A stretch of 64,000 bases of DNA from Rhizobium sp. CCGE 510 (GCF_000292525.1 NZ_AEYF01000015.1:1-64000); one strand, 5' to 3'. Positions 27,394 through 35,305 are shown, counted from the first letter of the stretch. The notes: generated by a model not told the origin, from the sequence alone. Translations and numbers: made by a program.

Positions 27394-28263
27394 ATGAAGT
27401 TCACGTTGAAGAAGCGACACGCGTTTGCGATCGGGATGCCGATCGGCTTGCTTGCCTTTCCAGTTCTGCGGAGGGTCGTGTGGGCCTTTCAGGCGCGACC
27501 TGCCGGCCAAGTTATCAGCGAGGCGATAAGTGCCGTGGGTTCGCTCAAATGGTTCGACACGACATTGGTTACAGGCCTGGTAGCGGTAGGAGCGGCCTAT
27601 TTCAGCGTCAGGGCGATAAAGGAGCAAATCAAGGCTTCCGACGAAGCCGTTCAACGTCAAATCGACAATGCGATTGCACTTGAGCAGGATAGGAAAGATG
27701 CAAGGCGAGATGCAAACCGCGCTGTGTTGCCCCTAACTTTAACTGCAATCAGCGAACTGGTTGAACTAAACGCCCCTAAGATAAGATATCTGCTCGCCCA
27801 GTGTGAAAGGTCCTGGCTGCCGAAAACGGCTGGAATACCCCCGTTCGATCCGATTTCTGGGGAAATTATCTCGTCACTTAAGGAAATGGTTGAGACGCTC
27901 GATAAGGCGGATCGCCCCTTCTTCGCTGCTCTTGTTACGGCGATGCAGGTTGAAGCAGCTAATCAACGTGGGCTGCGGGATAACGGAATCGACGGAAAAA
28001 TGGTTTCTGCCGACAATCTCAGATCGCATTTAATCCGGCATGCTGAGATATATGCCAGGGCCGGGGCTCTCTTCGAATACGGCCGAGGCGACACCGATGA
28101 CATCCCCAAGGCGATACGTAAGCTCGACCTAGCGAACGCACTGTTTCTTATGCGTGTTTTTGATATTCGAGATGAGTTGGTTGAACTATATGGCCTCGAA
28201 AGTGACGAAGAGTGGGACGTGTCCCAATACAGGAAGAGGAAGAGATCTGCTCACTCAAAATAA
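27394..28263 (+). CDS. Membrane protein on the opposite strand (cargo/moron candidate)
   Basis: A 289-aa protein: two hydrophobic segments (about residues 11-30 and 48-68), then a coiled coil (EQIKASDEAVQRQIDNAIAL) and a helical cytoplasmic domain ending in a basic tail. It is transcribed against the tail and terS genes and fills the entire gap between them, where a complete phage would have large terminase, portal, capsid and tail-tube genes. Its 3' end overlaps terS by 13 bp tail to tail. Family not recognised; a superinfection-exclusion role is possible but unproven. Confidence 0.7.
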   Translation: MKFTLKKRHAFAIGMPIGLLAFPVLRRVVWAFQARPAGQVISEAISAVGSLKWFDTTLVTGLVAVGAAYFSVRAIKEQIKASDEAVQRQIDNAIALEQDRKDARRDANRAVLPLTLTAISELVELNAPKIRYLLAQCERSWLPKTAGIPPFDPISGEIISSLKEMVETLDKADRPFFAALVTAMQVEAANQRGLRDNGIDGKMVSADNLRSHLIRHAEIYARAGALFEYGRGDTDDIPKAIRKLDLANALFLMRVFDIRDELVELYGLESDEEWDVSQYRKRKRSAHSK

Positions 28264-28628
28264 CGCATAGCCGGATCTTCGTTTTCAGGCTCGGGCACCA
28301 CCGCGAAACGTGACGCAGCAGGCGTGCCGCCCATCGAGCCAAGGAAGCGAAGGAGCAGCGTCTGCCCCGGCACGGCAAGCACTCCCGCCGCTTGCCGCGA
28401 CTGAAGGATGGAAGCCAGTTCGGTGATTCCTCGGTGGCTCCTATTCAGCCACGGCATCAGTCTCCGAAATTCTTCCCACGCCTCTGCAGCAGCCGGTTTG
28501 AGGAACGCTGGTGGATCGCCGAGCGGGTCATCTACAACCGGCTCGATGCGCGACTCAAATTTCTTTCGGCGTACGACAGACTGACCCGTCAACGCAGCTT
28601 TCGCCTTTGGCGTTCTTGGTCTAGCCAT
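28251..28628 (-). CDS. Phage terminase small subunit (P27-like)
   Basis: A 125-aa protein starting MARPRTPKAKAALTGQ. The segment DPPAFLKPAAAEAWEEFRRL and GITELASILQSRQAAGV match small terminase subunits that recognise packaging sites, and the C-terminal LGSMGGTPAASR is typical. The ATG at 28628 follows GGGGGT. It ends the leftward operon from 30539. No large subunit follows; the usual downstream position is taken by an opposite-strand gene. Confidence 0.82.
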   Translation of the reverse strand: MARPRTPKAKAALTGQSVVRRKKFESRIEPVVDDPLGDPPAFLKPAAAEAWEEFRRLMPWLNRSHRGITELASILQSRQAAGVLAVPGQTLLLRFLGSMGGTPAASRFAVVPEPENEDPAMRYFE

Positions 28629-28893
28629 GGCTGACCCCCATAATTTCAATCGGAAAAATGCACGCAATTGGGAACGGGCGGTACGGGAGAGCGGCTGATT
28701 TTTGAAAGTCGATGCACCCCCCCCGCCAGGCGACGGCTCCATGTGCTCTGATGCGTGAAAGCACGCCCAACGTCGTGACATGCGCGCCGCTACGGCGGAC
28801 CCAGACCGCAAATGTTTTTTATACAGGGTTAGCCTAGGTTATCCCCGGAGCCGGTACCCAGGACGAGCGAACGCCAAAAGCGACCCACCCTGG
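28629..28893. other. Intergenic segment upstream of terS, candidate packaging site
   Basis: 265 bp without a convincing gene. It contains a run of eight C (28717-28724) within gcaccccccccgccaggcg. In cos phages the cohesive site lies just upstream of terS and is often GC-rich; this is a positional guess only. Confidence 0.35.
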
Positions 28894-29088
28894 CTAGGCT
28901 TTCAGCCCTCGCTCTTTGAGGCTCGCCGCCATCCTGTCCCGCGCCTTCTGCGCCGGAAGCCGGCATCGACGTTCTCTGATCATGAGAGAGATCTCGATCG
29001 GATCTCTCGGAGCATTGCGGATAAGCTCGTTGCCAATCCACACCTCATGCACCGCTCGGCGGCCAAGTTTATGATCTGCTCGCTCCAT
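28894..29088 (-). CDS. Small phage protein, terS operon
   Basis: A 64-aa basic protein (MERADHKLGRRAVHEVWIGN...) whose ATG overlaps the previous stop as TAATG, so it is translationally coupled. It is rich in Arg, Lys and Ala and ends in ARDRMAASLKERGLKA. Similar small proteins stand before terS in rhizobial prophages. Function unknown. Confidence 0.68.
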   Translation of the reverse strand: MERADHKLGRRAVHEVWIGNELIRNAPRDPIEISLMIRERRCRLPAQKARDRMAASLKERGLKA

Positions 29089-29708
29089 TAGACGGCAAGC
29101 TCCTTTGGTATTTCCGATTTGGCTATGAAGCCTGCCGCGGCGGCCTCCTTCAGCCAGATGGCAAGCTTCCCGCCATCATGACCAAAGAGACCGTGAGCTT
29201 GGAGGGGCGCAAGGTGGCCAGTCCATGCAACGTCATGGGCCGATAGCTCATTCGTAATCGCCAATAGAGCCTCGTGGGCTGCGTATGCAGCCAGGAATGC
29301 CGCGGCGAGGGCTTCAACGCGTTCGGCGTATGTCGGCGCCACTTCTCCGCAGATCACCCTGCTTGCGCCAAAGCGAGCCTTTGCGAGGCGATCCTGCGCG
29401 ATCTCAATGGCAGCCCTGAGATCGACACGCTCGCCGGCTATAGCCTTAAGTCGGGCGCGAACGCCGTCCGGCGCTTCGTCTTCTTCCGGAGTTGCGTCGC
29501 CAAGGAGGACAGCCACACGGCCTGTCTTTTCGGCGGTGGCTGGCCGATGCGCCAGTCGGTGCATAAGCTCATTTTCTTCGGCGTCGAGCTTGGCACTCGA
29601 TGACTTGAGCTTGGCAACAAGATCCTTGGCGGCCGCGAATGCGGGGTCCGCCTCGGCAAGGCTGCGGACCAGAATTGCCGGTCGGGCCGGCGGCGTTTTG
29701 GGCGACAT
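29088..29708 (-). CDS. Coiled-coil phage hypothetical protein
   Basis: A 206-aa, Ala/Glu-rich protein with long helical segments (DLVAKLKSSSAKLDAEENEL, LKAIAGERVDLRAAIEIAQD). Start overlaps the upstream stop (TAATG), and its own stop overlaps the next start in the same way. Part of the four-gene leftward operon that leads to terS. No family function known. Confidence 0.72.
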   Translation of the reverse strand: MSPKTPPARPAILVRSLAEADPAFAAAKDLVAKLKSSSAKLDAEENELMHRLAHRPATAEKTGRVAVLLGDATPEEDEAPDGVRARLKAIAGERVDLRAAIEIAQDRLAKARFGASRVICGEVAPTYAERVEALAAAFLAAYAAHEALLAITNELSAHDVAWTGHLAPLQAHGLFGHDGGKLAIWLKEAAAAGFIAKSEIPKELAV

Positions 29709-30223
29709 TATGAAATCCTTGTAAAACGATCCCGCAGCCGCGGGCGACCGGCGCGCACTTCCGGAGCTGTTGCGATGGCGGCATGAAGACGGATGAGTAT
29801 TTCCGGCCCGAGCCGGACATCGCGATCGAAGGCCGGCCGTGGCTTGGGTGAGGGCGGATAAAATGCGATGGTCTGCACGCCATGATCCGCTCCACGGAAC
29901 GTCACGGAAGCACCGGGCGCCAATGTGTCGACGACGACTTCGAGAACATCATTGGGCTTCTCGACAAAGCCGGCGAGAACCTTCCCGAAAGTCGGGCCAC
30001 CGTTCCCCGACCGCATGTTGATGTAATCGGTAATGACCGGCGAGCCCACCGCGATGGCGATGAGGACGGCTGCAATATGCTCGCTGCTGATTTGGCCGGG
30101 ATAGCCCTGCGATGTTGGCAGATATCCGGCAGCGCGGAGGCGTTGGGCGTGCCCTCGCGCTGCGGAAGGCGGAAGGCGCAGAATACCATCCAGCGCCTCA
30201 CACGTTTGCCGAAGCGTCGCCAT
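29708..30223 (-). CDS. Phage hypothetical protein, terS operon
   Basis: A 171-aa protein starting MATLRQTCEALDGILRLPP. The N-terminal half looks like a helical DNA-binding domain (RGHAQRLRAAGYLPTSQGYP, ISSEHIAAVLIAIAVGSPV); the C-terminal half is beta-rich. One base separates its start from the preceding stop, and its stop is coupled to the next gene. Seen near terS in rhizobial prophages; role unknown. Confidence 0.72.
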   Translation of the reverse strand: MATLRQTCEALDGILRLPPSAARGHAQRLRAAGYLPTSQGYPGQISSEHIAAVLIAIAVGSPVITDYINMRSGNGGPTFGKVLAGFVEKPNDVLEVVVDTLAPGASVTFRGADHGVQTIAFYPPSPKPRPAFDRDVRLGPEILIRLHAAIATAPEVRAGRPRLRDRFTRIS

Positions 30224-30224
30224 G

Positions 30225-30539
30225 TTATGCGGCCGCCCACATAAACTTGTCACCCGGCTCGGGGTAGACATCAACATCAGTATTGGCCGGGATCGGAACG
30301 CGGACAGTGCCAGCCGAGTTTGGCGATGCGCCGTACGACAGCCAGGAGTCGGCGGTTGCGCGAGCACGGAAGATGGCGGCGCCTGAGGCATCATTGACAG
30401 GCGGCGCTACGTTTGTGGACGCAACGCCAGTCGACGGTGCTTCCTGCCAGGCGATTTTGCCCAGAATTGCCTGCGACGCGTAGCGCGCGGCAGTAGACCC
30501 AGCGAATGCGCAGGTCAAAGTGAAAGATGGCAAAGCCAT
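30225..30539 (-). CDS. Small beta-rich phage protein, first gene of terS operon
   Basis: A 104-aa protein (MALPSFTLTCAFAGSTAARY...) with AAGGA before its ATG. The C-terminal PIPANTDVDVYPEPGDKFMW suggests a compact beta fold as in small decoration or head-associated proteins, but no family is recognised. It heads a tightly coupled operon of four genes plus terS and lies just after a strong hairpin (30577-30609). Confidence 0.65.
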   Translation of the reverse strand: MALPSFTLTCAFAGSTAARYASQAILGKIAWQEAPSTGVASTNVAPPVNDASGAAIFRARATADSWLSYGASPNSAGTVRVPIPANTDVDVYPEPGDKFMWAAA

Positions 30540-30576
30540 TTGGTTTCCTTATTGTGTGATGTTTTGTGAAAACGAA

Positions 30577-30609
30577 AGCGCCCGCAGAGTTGGTGACCCT
30601 GCGGGCGCT
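30577..30609 (-). terminator. Strong hairpin between regulator and terS operon
   Basis: Perfect 11-bp stem agcgcccgcag / ctgcgggcgct, loop of 11 nt, followed on the minus strand by ttcgttttc. It lies 38 bp before the first gene of the terS operon and can act as terminator or as an antitermination target. Confidence 0.7.
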
Positions 30610-30660
30610 CGATCAAACCGAGCGACAGCGCTGACCATCGGAAGCTCGGGATTGCGAATG

Positions 30661-30694
30661 AAAAGGCCGGTCACGCTAACTGCGGCGTGATCGG
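30661..30694 (-). terminator. Terminator of the sigma-like regulator gene
   Basis: Stem tcacgc / gcgtga, extended imperfectly by ccgg / tcgg, followed on the minus strand by ccggccttttc. It lies about 70 bp after the stop of the gene at 30760. Confidence 0.55.
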
Positions 30695-30759
30695 CAAATG
30701 AAGTGCGGCTTTGTCACCGCTTCATAGAGATACGTTCCCGCGAGCCCCTTTAGGGACGG

Positions 30760-31650
30760 TCAGGCGGCAATTTCCTGCAACTTTTGGACAGCGGCATTGA
30801 TTTTCTCTATCCCCCGCCGCTCTGCAGTCTTGCCCGAATAGCCGAAGGCCTCGCCAATCTCCTGCGCTGTGGCGTCGGTAATGGCTGCGTCGAGCACCGC
30901 CGCATCAAGTCCAAGTGCCAGACGGACCGCGGCACGCCTCGCATTGCGGTCCATTTCAAGAGCGGCAAGATGCTCGCCATTGTCTTGCTGCGTCGCGTTG
31001 CCCGTCGAGCGCGTCAGGCCGCCGAGCCAGCCGGCGCCATTGGCGATCGGTGTATTATCGTTCGCAGGAAGCAGGAATCGGATGGAGTCAGCGGACCGCT
31101 TCGGCGGAGCCTTATAGCCCTTTGGCTGCCTAGTGCGCTCCACCGGCGTCTTGCGCCTGCCGCGCGATGTCTCGCCATGGGAAACAAGCTTTCCGGCTTG
31201 AAACAGTAGATCCCCAAGCCGCACCTGAGACCCAGAAAACTTGAAACCCGGCTCTTGTCGCTCTGTCACTTTCCACGTTCCGTTGACCTTAGTGGAGAGG
31301 ACGCGGCATCGCATGCCCGGCGATGCTGCATCCAGCATCTCGTCGATGCTTGGGCGCATTTCGTGTCGCATGTCCGGGTCGCCTTCAGCCGCGACCATTG
31401 GATTATTGTCGTTCGCAGCCACCATGTGAGGCGGCGCCATCAATTCGGCGTATCGGTAAAGTGCGCGGGCCGCTTCAGGGCTGTCGAGTCGCGAAAGACG
31501 CTCCGCCGTGGGCCAGGCCAATACAGGTTTGGGATCACCCGCTGGTAAAGTTGCCAGCCAGGCGCGACGGGCGGCGAGATCAGGAGTGAAGTCTTCGAAA
31601 TGACGCGGCACGTTATCGTTCGCGGCGACGGGCCGCGTTGAAGATGTCAT
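30760..31650 (-). CDS. Regulator-like protein with C-terminal sigma-type HTH and ANDN motifs
   Basis: A 296-aa protein with start at 31650 (AAGGAA 9 bp upstream; a longer start at 31731 is possible). The C-terminal 50 residues (ATAQEIGEAFGYSGKTAERR) are an HTH like sigma region 4 or late-gene activators. The N-terminal part is disordered and basic and holds three copies of the ANDN motif (VAANDNVP, VAANDNNP, LPANDNTP). Placed between replication and terS operons, it is the natural candidate for a late-transcription switch; this is inference. Confidence 0.65.
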   Translation of the reverse strand: MTSSTRPVAANDNVPRHFEDFTPDLAARRAWLATLPAGDPKPVLAWPTAERLSRLDSPEAARALYRYAELMAPPHMVAANDNNPMVAAEGDPDMRHEMRPSIDEMLDAASPGMRCRVLSTKVNGTWKVTERQEPGFKFSGSQVRLGDLLFQAGKLVSHGETSRGRRKTPVERTRQPKGYKAPPKRSADSIRFLLPANDNTPIANGAGWLGGLTRSTGNATQQDNGEHLAALEMDRNARRAAVRLALGLDAAVLDAAITDATAQEIGEAFGYSGKTAERRGIEKINAAVQKLQEIAA

Positions 31651-31866
31651 GATTTGCAGTTCCTTGAAGTCAGAGTTGCCTGGCAGCTTGGCGCTGCTCT
31701 CGTCAATAGGGCGGAATGTGGCTGCAACCATGTCTTACGATGATGTAAACATACAATTTTGTCAATTGCGCTTCACAGTTTCAAAGAATAGTCAAGTGCA
31801 TATCTTGTGATGTTCGTGACTCAGAAACTCGGAATATGTAGGGGTCCACCAACGACAGGATGGACC

Positions 31867-31947
31867 ATGACCCTTCTACAGCTCGCCTATCTAATGATCG
31901 CCGTGTCTTACGTCGTCGCCGTTATCGCGCTAGCGGGTGGGCATTGA
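31867..31947 (+). CDS. 26-residue membrane peptide
   Basis: ATG at 31867, TGA at 31945-31947; product MTLLQLAYLMIAVSYVVAVI and a short AGGH-type end, i.e. a single hydrophobic helix. AGGA sits 6 bp upstream with ideal spacing. The gene is free-standing in an otherwise gene-poor, AT-rich segment on the cargo strand. It could be a type I toxin-like, holin-like or membrane regulator peptide; not recognised. Confidence 0.45.
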   Translation: MTLLQLAYLMIAVSYVVAVIALAGGH

Positions 31948-32277
31948 GCGGCTGCCATGGCACCACACTCCAAATTGCGAATTTTGGGGATACGAAAAAC
32001 TTGCTGCCAGACCGGTACAGACCGGCGCCGCCTTGGAACGCCGGCGCGCCCCCTCCCTCATGATGCCAAAAAGCTCAATGATTTCTCGTGCGCGCGCTAC
32101 GCGTGATCGCGCGCGTGCAAATTCCTGTATTTGCACTAACGATGAGAGAGGGCGCCGGTACGCTGGCGGGCGGTTCTGGAGATCTGGGGCGCCCCTCCGG
32201 TTCGGTTAAGTGATGGCGCCTATTTTCGCGGCATCGGTCTTCTGCCAAACTTCGCGAATCGATTCGAGGAAAACACG
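31948..32277. other. Gene-poor interval with palindromes
   Basis: About 330 bp between the short membrane-peptide gene and the DUF4145-like gene. It holds a perfect 8-bp inverted repeat gtgcaaat / atttgcac (32115-32136), a cgcgcg/cgcgcg pair around 32095 and repeated gaccgg units near 32010. No gene is supported; regulatory sites for the gene at 32278 are likely. Confidence 0.5.
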
Positions 32278-32982
32278 GTGTCTCTACTCAATTCAAACTG
32301 CCCGCGTTGCGGGGCGAAGCATGTAACGTTTGATGTGGAGGCCCAAAAGTCTCGTGGGATTGTCGAAGCTGGCTGGGTAGAGAGGTTCGAAATCTTCGCA
32401 GTTTGTCGGCATTGCCATAGGGCAACTATATTCGTGGTAGACACTATTACCGCCGGATCAGCCGGGGTATGGCGTGACATTATGTCAGGCGTCGTCAAGT
32501 ACACAGGTTATATCAATGATCACTTCAAGGTTGTAGGGCACATCAGCCTGAAAGATGAAGGCGCTGACGAGCCACCGGAGCACGTACCTGGCGATATCGC
32601 CGCAGTCTTCAGTGAGGGGGCTACATGTGTGGCCGTGGAATGCTGGAATGCTGCTGGTGCTATGTTCCGGCTGGCCGTGGACATGGCAACAAAGTCTATC
32701 TTGCCTCCTGATGGCGAGCCGCCGGTAGCAAAAATAAGACGATCTCTTGGCTTCCGGCTCGAGTGGCTTTTTCAGAACGGAAAGTTGTCTACCGACCTAC
32801 AAGAGCTTGCGGAGTGCATTAAGGAGGATGGCAACGACGGCGCTCACGATGGATCTCTGACCAGGAACGAGGCGCTGGATCTTCAAGAGTTCACATTCAA
32901 CTTGCTTGAGAAGCTTTACACTGCGCCGAAGAAACTCGAACTCGCAGCAGCGCGACGTCGAGAGCGGCGTGGAGAACCCTAG
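32278..32982 (+). CDS. Zinc-ribbon plus DUF4145-like protein (cargo, possible defence)
   Basis: A 234-aa protein starting with GTG after GAGGAAA. The N-terminus has a four-Cys/His zinc ribbon (CPRCG ... CRHCH, residues 8-45); the rest matches the DUF4145 pattern of helices (RLEWLFQNG, ELAECIKEDGNDGAHDG, ALDLQEFTFNLLEKLY). DUF4145 is a HEPN-like domain often found with restriction and anti-phage genes. It is on the strand opposite to the replication and terS genes, as expected of prophage cargo. Defence is inference. Confidence 0.75.
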   Translation: MSLLNSNCPRCGAKHVTFDVEAQKSRGIVEAGWVERFEIFAVCRHCHRATIFVVDTITAGSAGVWRDIMSGVVKYTGYINDHFKVVGHISLKDEGADEPPEHVPGDIAAVFSEGATCVAVECWNAAGAMFRLAVDMATKSILPPDGEPPVAKIRRSLGFRLEWLFQNGKLSTDLQELAECIKEDGNDGAHDGSLTRNEALDLQEFTFNLLEKLYTAPKKLELAAARRRERRGEP

Positions 32983-33245
32983 CGGACACAGAGCTTGACG
33001 AATCAGTAGATCTGACTATCTTAGTCGCTAGGAACTCTGTCCGATCCGAGCTGAACTCTATGTTATAGAATAATCAGCGCGACAGTCGGAAGAATAATCC
33101 TCCAGCCGCCAAGTCGGATGACAGCGGCGATCGGGGTGGATGCCCCTTATTCTTCCTAGATAGTCGCGGCAATAGCCGTATCGCTTGCAGATCTGCTTCA
33201 GGTTTAGCTCGCCTGGACGTCCGGGCATGTTCCAAGGACGAGAAC

Positions 33246-33341
33246 ATGCGGTTTATATACCTGCGCGGCAAGGGCTTCAAAGTTGAAGTCGAGCCCGCAT
33301 TGATAACTGCTGCGATCATGCTGATCCAGCTTTTCATGTAA
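33246..33341 (+). CDS. 31-residue membrane-peptide ORF
   Basis: ATG at 33246, TAA at 33339-33341. The product begins MRFIYLRGKGFKVEVEP and ends in a hydrophobic helix (ALITAAIMLIQLFM). AAGGACGAG precedes the start, and a perfect hairpin aggccggc / gccggcct begins 4 bp after the stop. The trio of binding site, short ORF and hairpin supports a real gene; no homologue is recognised. Confidence 0.4.
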   Translation: MRFIYLRGKGFKVEVEPALITAAIMLIQLFM

Positions 33342-33345
33342 ATGC

Positions 33346-33367
33346 AGGCCGGCGCGAATGCCGGCCT
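33346..33367 (+). terminator. Hairpin after the 31-residue ORF
   Basis: Perfect stem aggccggc / gccggcct with loop gcgaat. No T-run follows, so termination is uncertain. A second perfect hairpin, gcgcctc / gaggcgc with loop tatg, lies at 33375-33392. Confidence 0.5.
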
Positions 33368-33399
33368 CATTGGCGCGCCTCTATGGAGGCGCTTCTCGC

Positions 33400-33475
33400 T
33401 ACCCCCCCCCTTACTCTCCTATCTCTCCTCACTCTCAGAGACAAAGAGTTTAAAGTTAGGAGAGTGAGGGGGGTA
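33400..33475. repeat. Long imperfect inverted repeat next to replication genes
   Basis: Left arm: ta, nine C, then ttactctccta (33400-33421). Right arm: taggagagtgaggggggta (33457-33475). The arms pair over about 19 bp with one mismatch and a C-tract of unequal length (9 versus 6). The 35-nt spacer repeats ctctc units. It lies 8 bp after the stop of the helicase gene. It may be a terminator, or a replication origin recognised by the helicase. Confidence 0.7.
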
Positions 33476-33482
33476 TATAGGG

Positions 33483-34487
33483 TCAGTGTCTGCCAGGAAT
33501 CTTGTACTGGCCGTATCCGACCTTTTCAGCTTCAGCGGTCTTCACCATCACCCGCAGAAGGTATTTGACGTTGGCCTCCTTCATACCGGCCTCCTTCGCG
33601 ATTTCGGTTGGCGTGAGCGCGGTCGCGGCGTCGGTGAGAACTTCAATGATCTTGCGCCGCTGCTCGGATCTCTTGACATCATCAGCGTTGCCGATAACTT
33701 CCCACGTTCCTTTATCGAAACGCAGTGCCTTTTCGATTTCTTCGATGTCACGACCGCGGCCGTACAGTTTCGGGCCATCGGTGGTGCGGTTCAGCACCAT
33801 GATAGTGTCGGCAGCGCCTGTAAGGCCGTTGGTGCCGGAAACCGCTTCTAGAGGATCCTCTGCCTCGGCTTTTCGCACGTGATGGACGACGATGACAGCG
33901 AGCCGATGCTCGCCTGCATACTTTTGTAGCGGCGAGATCGTGTCATAGTCCGCCGCATACGAATCCTGATTGGACTTCTTCGGCGGGCGAACCATCGACA
34001 ACGTATCGATTACGATCAGCTTGGGATTGCCAGCGGATTTGCGCCATGTCTCCAACTCTTCGATCAGTCCCGCTCCGATCTTCTTGGATTCGGTCTTGAG
34101 CGACAGGCGCGACATGTTAGGCCGCACCGTGGCTGGCGATAGCACGACCTCCAATCGGTCCTTCAGTCTCCGTCGGTTGTCTTCAAGTGCGAGATACAAG
34201 ACGTCGCCTTGCTCGCAATCGGCACCAAGTGTTTGGCCGCCCGTTGCCACCGCGATGCAAAAGCCAAGCGCCATCCAGCTCTTTCCGAGTTTCGGGCGGC
34301 CGGCGAGAATGGTGAGGCCTTCTGCGATAAATCCCTCAATCACGTAGTCGACCGGCGCGAAGTCCATCCCGAGAAGGGTTTCAGCGTCGATTGCGTCGCC
34401 AATGCCAATATTGTCGTTCGCCGGTTCGAGCTTCTTAAAGGGCTTGGCCGGGTCGTTGCGTACTGCCAGTTTCGGTAATGGTGCCAT
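33483..34487 (-). CDS. RepA-like (RecA-fold) replicative helicase/ATPase
   Basis: A 334-aa AAA_25/RepA-type ATPase: Walker A GRPKLGKSWMALGF near residue 65, Walker B LIVIDTLSMV near 160, and VIVVHHVRKA with HH as in hexameric RepA helicases. The last ~60 residues are a winged-helix (LTPTEIAKEAGMKEANVKYL). It also holds one ANDN motif (LEPANDNIG). It overlaps the primase gene by one base, so both are co-translated. Likely unwinds DNA at the element origin. Confidence 0.88.
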   Translation of the reverse strand: MAPLPKLAVRNDPAKPFKKLEPANDNIGIGDAIDAETLLGMDFAPVDYVIEGFIAEGLTILAGRPKLGKSWMALGFCIAVATGGQTLGADCEQGDVLYLALEDNRRRLKDRLEVVLSPATVRPNMSRLSLKTESKKIGAGLIEELETWRKSAGNPKLIVIDTLSMVRPPKKSNQDSYAADYDTISPLQKYAGEHRLAVIVVHHVRKAEAEDPLEAVSGTNGLTGAADTIMVLNRTTDGPKLYGRGRDIEEIEKALRFDKGTWEVIGNADDVKRSEQRRKIIEVLTDAATALTPTEIAKEAGMKEANVKYLLRVMVKTAEAEKVGYGQYKIPGRH

Positions 34488-35305
34488 TACGCGGCCTCCC
34501 GATCTGCAAAATCTCGCCCGGCGTCAGCAGGCATTACCAGCGTCACCTCCCGGCCAGCCGCGTGCCACCGTTCGCCGACGGTATTCGCGGCCTGGATGCC
34601 TGCGCGGTCGTGATCCGCGAACACCGTCAGGGCTTCGACGTGAGGCAGCACGGGAAGGCTGGCGACGCCGCCAGCAGTCAGTCCCGCCCAGGTCGGACGA
34701 AAATCGGTGGCGAGCGCGGTTTCGATACCCTCGGCAATCCCAAGACCAAAGGGGGCCTCAAGGTCGTATAGGCGCACGACGGCGCCCTTGGCGCGGCCAC
34801 GCATCTTCTTGTCGATCTTCCGGCCTTCAGCGTCCAGAAAAGTTCGGTGGACGCCGCACGGTTCTCCGGTCAGCGCATCGGTCATCAGCGCAACCATGGA
34901 ACGGCAAGTGGGACGGAAGGCGAGCGCATCACCATCATAGGACAGGCCACGCGATTCGAGGTAGACCTCTGCAAGGGTACCCTTCAGCGGCTCGCAAGAC
35001 TCCCAGATGCGTCGAGCGTCATCGATACGGCGCTGCACGTCGATCAGTCCGGAGAGGTCAGGAAAGGGAGCGACATGCACGATAGGACGCGCATCGCTAT
35101 ATCCTAGCCTGGCCTTCACATGATCGCGGCAATCTCGGAAGTCGTCTTCGGCAAAGCTGTTCGTTGTGAATGTCCCGTCGGCATTGAAGGTGACGGAAAG
35201 GCTGCGGTCATGTTTCGAATGGCCGGGACCGGGGCATAGAACACGGTTGCCGCTATAGTCGTCGCCACCAAGAAGGATGGCGGCTCGTTTAATGTCGATC
35301 TGCAT
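34487..35305 (-). CDS. Toprim primase-type protein
   Basis: A 272-aa protein: N-terminal zinc-finger-like CPGPGHSKHDRSLSV, a middle DUF7146-like segment (LAEVYLESRGL), and a C-terminal Toprim domain (GLGIAEGIETALA with the catalytic Glu, LTVFADHDRAG with the DxD pair). This layout is standard in phage and plasmid primases and is paired here with a RepA-like helicase. Its start overlaps the preceding gene by 17 bp. Confidence 0.9.
   Translation of the reverse strand: MQIDIKRAAILLGGDDYSGNRVLCPGPGHSKHDRSLSVTFNADGTFTTNSFAEDDFRDCRDHVKARLGYSDARPIVHVAPFPDLSGLIDVQRRIDDARRIWESCEPLKGTLAEVYLESRGLSYDGDALAFRPTCRSMVALMTDALTGEPCGVHRTFLDAEGRKIDKKMRGRAKGAVVRLYDLEAPFGLGIAEGIETALATDFRPTWAGLTAGGVASLPVLPHVEALTVFADHDRAGIQAANTVGERWHAAGREVTLVMPADAGRDFADREAA

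Noticed and set aside
33074..33370. 98-codon minus-strand frame next to the helicase gene
   Set aside because: No ribosome binding site or family match. The opposite strand has a better supported short ORF with binding site and hairpin.
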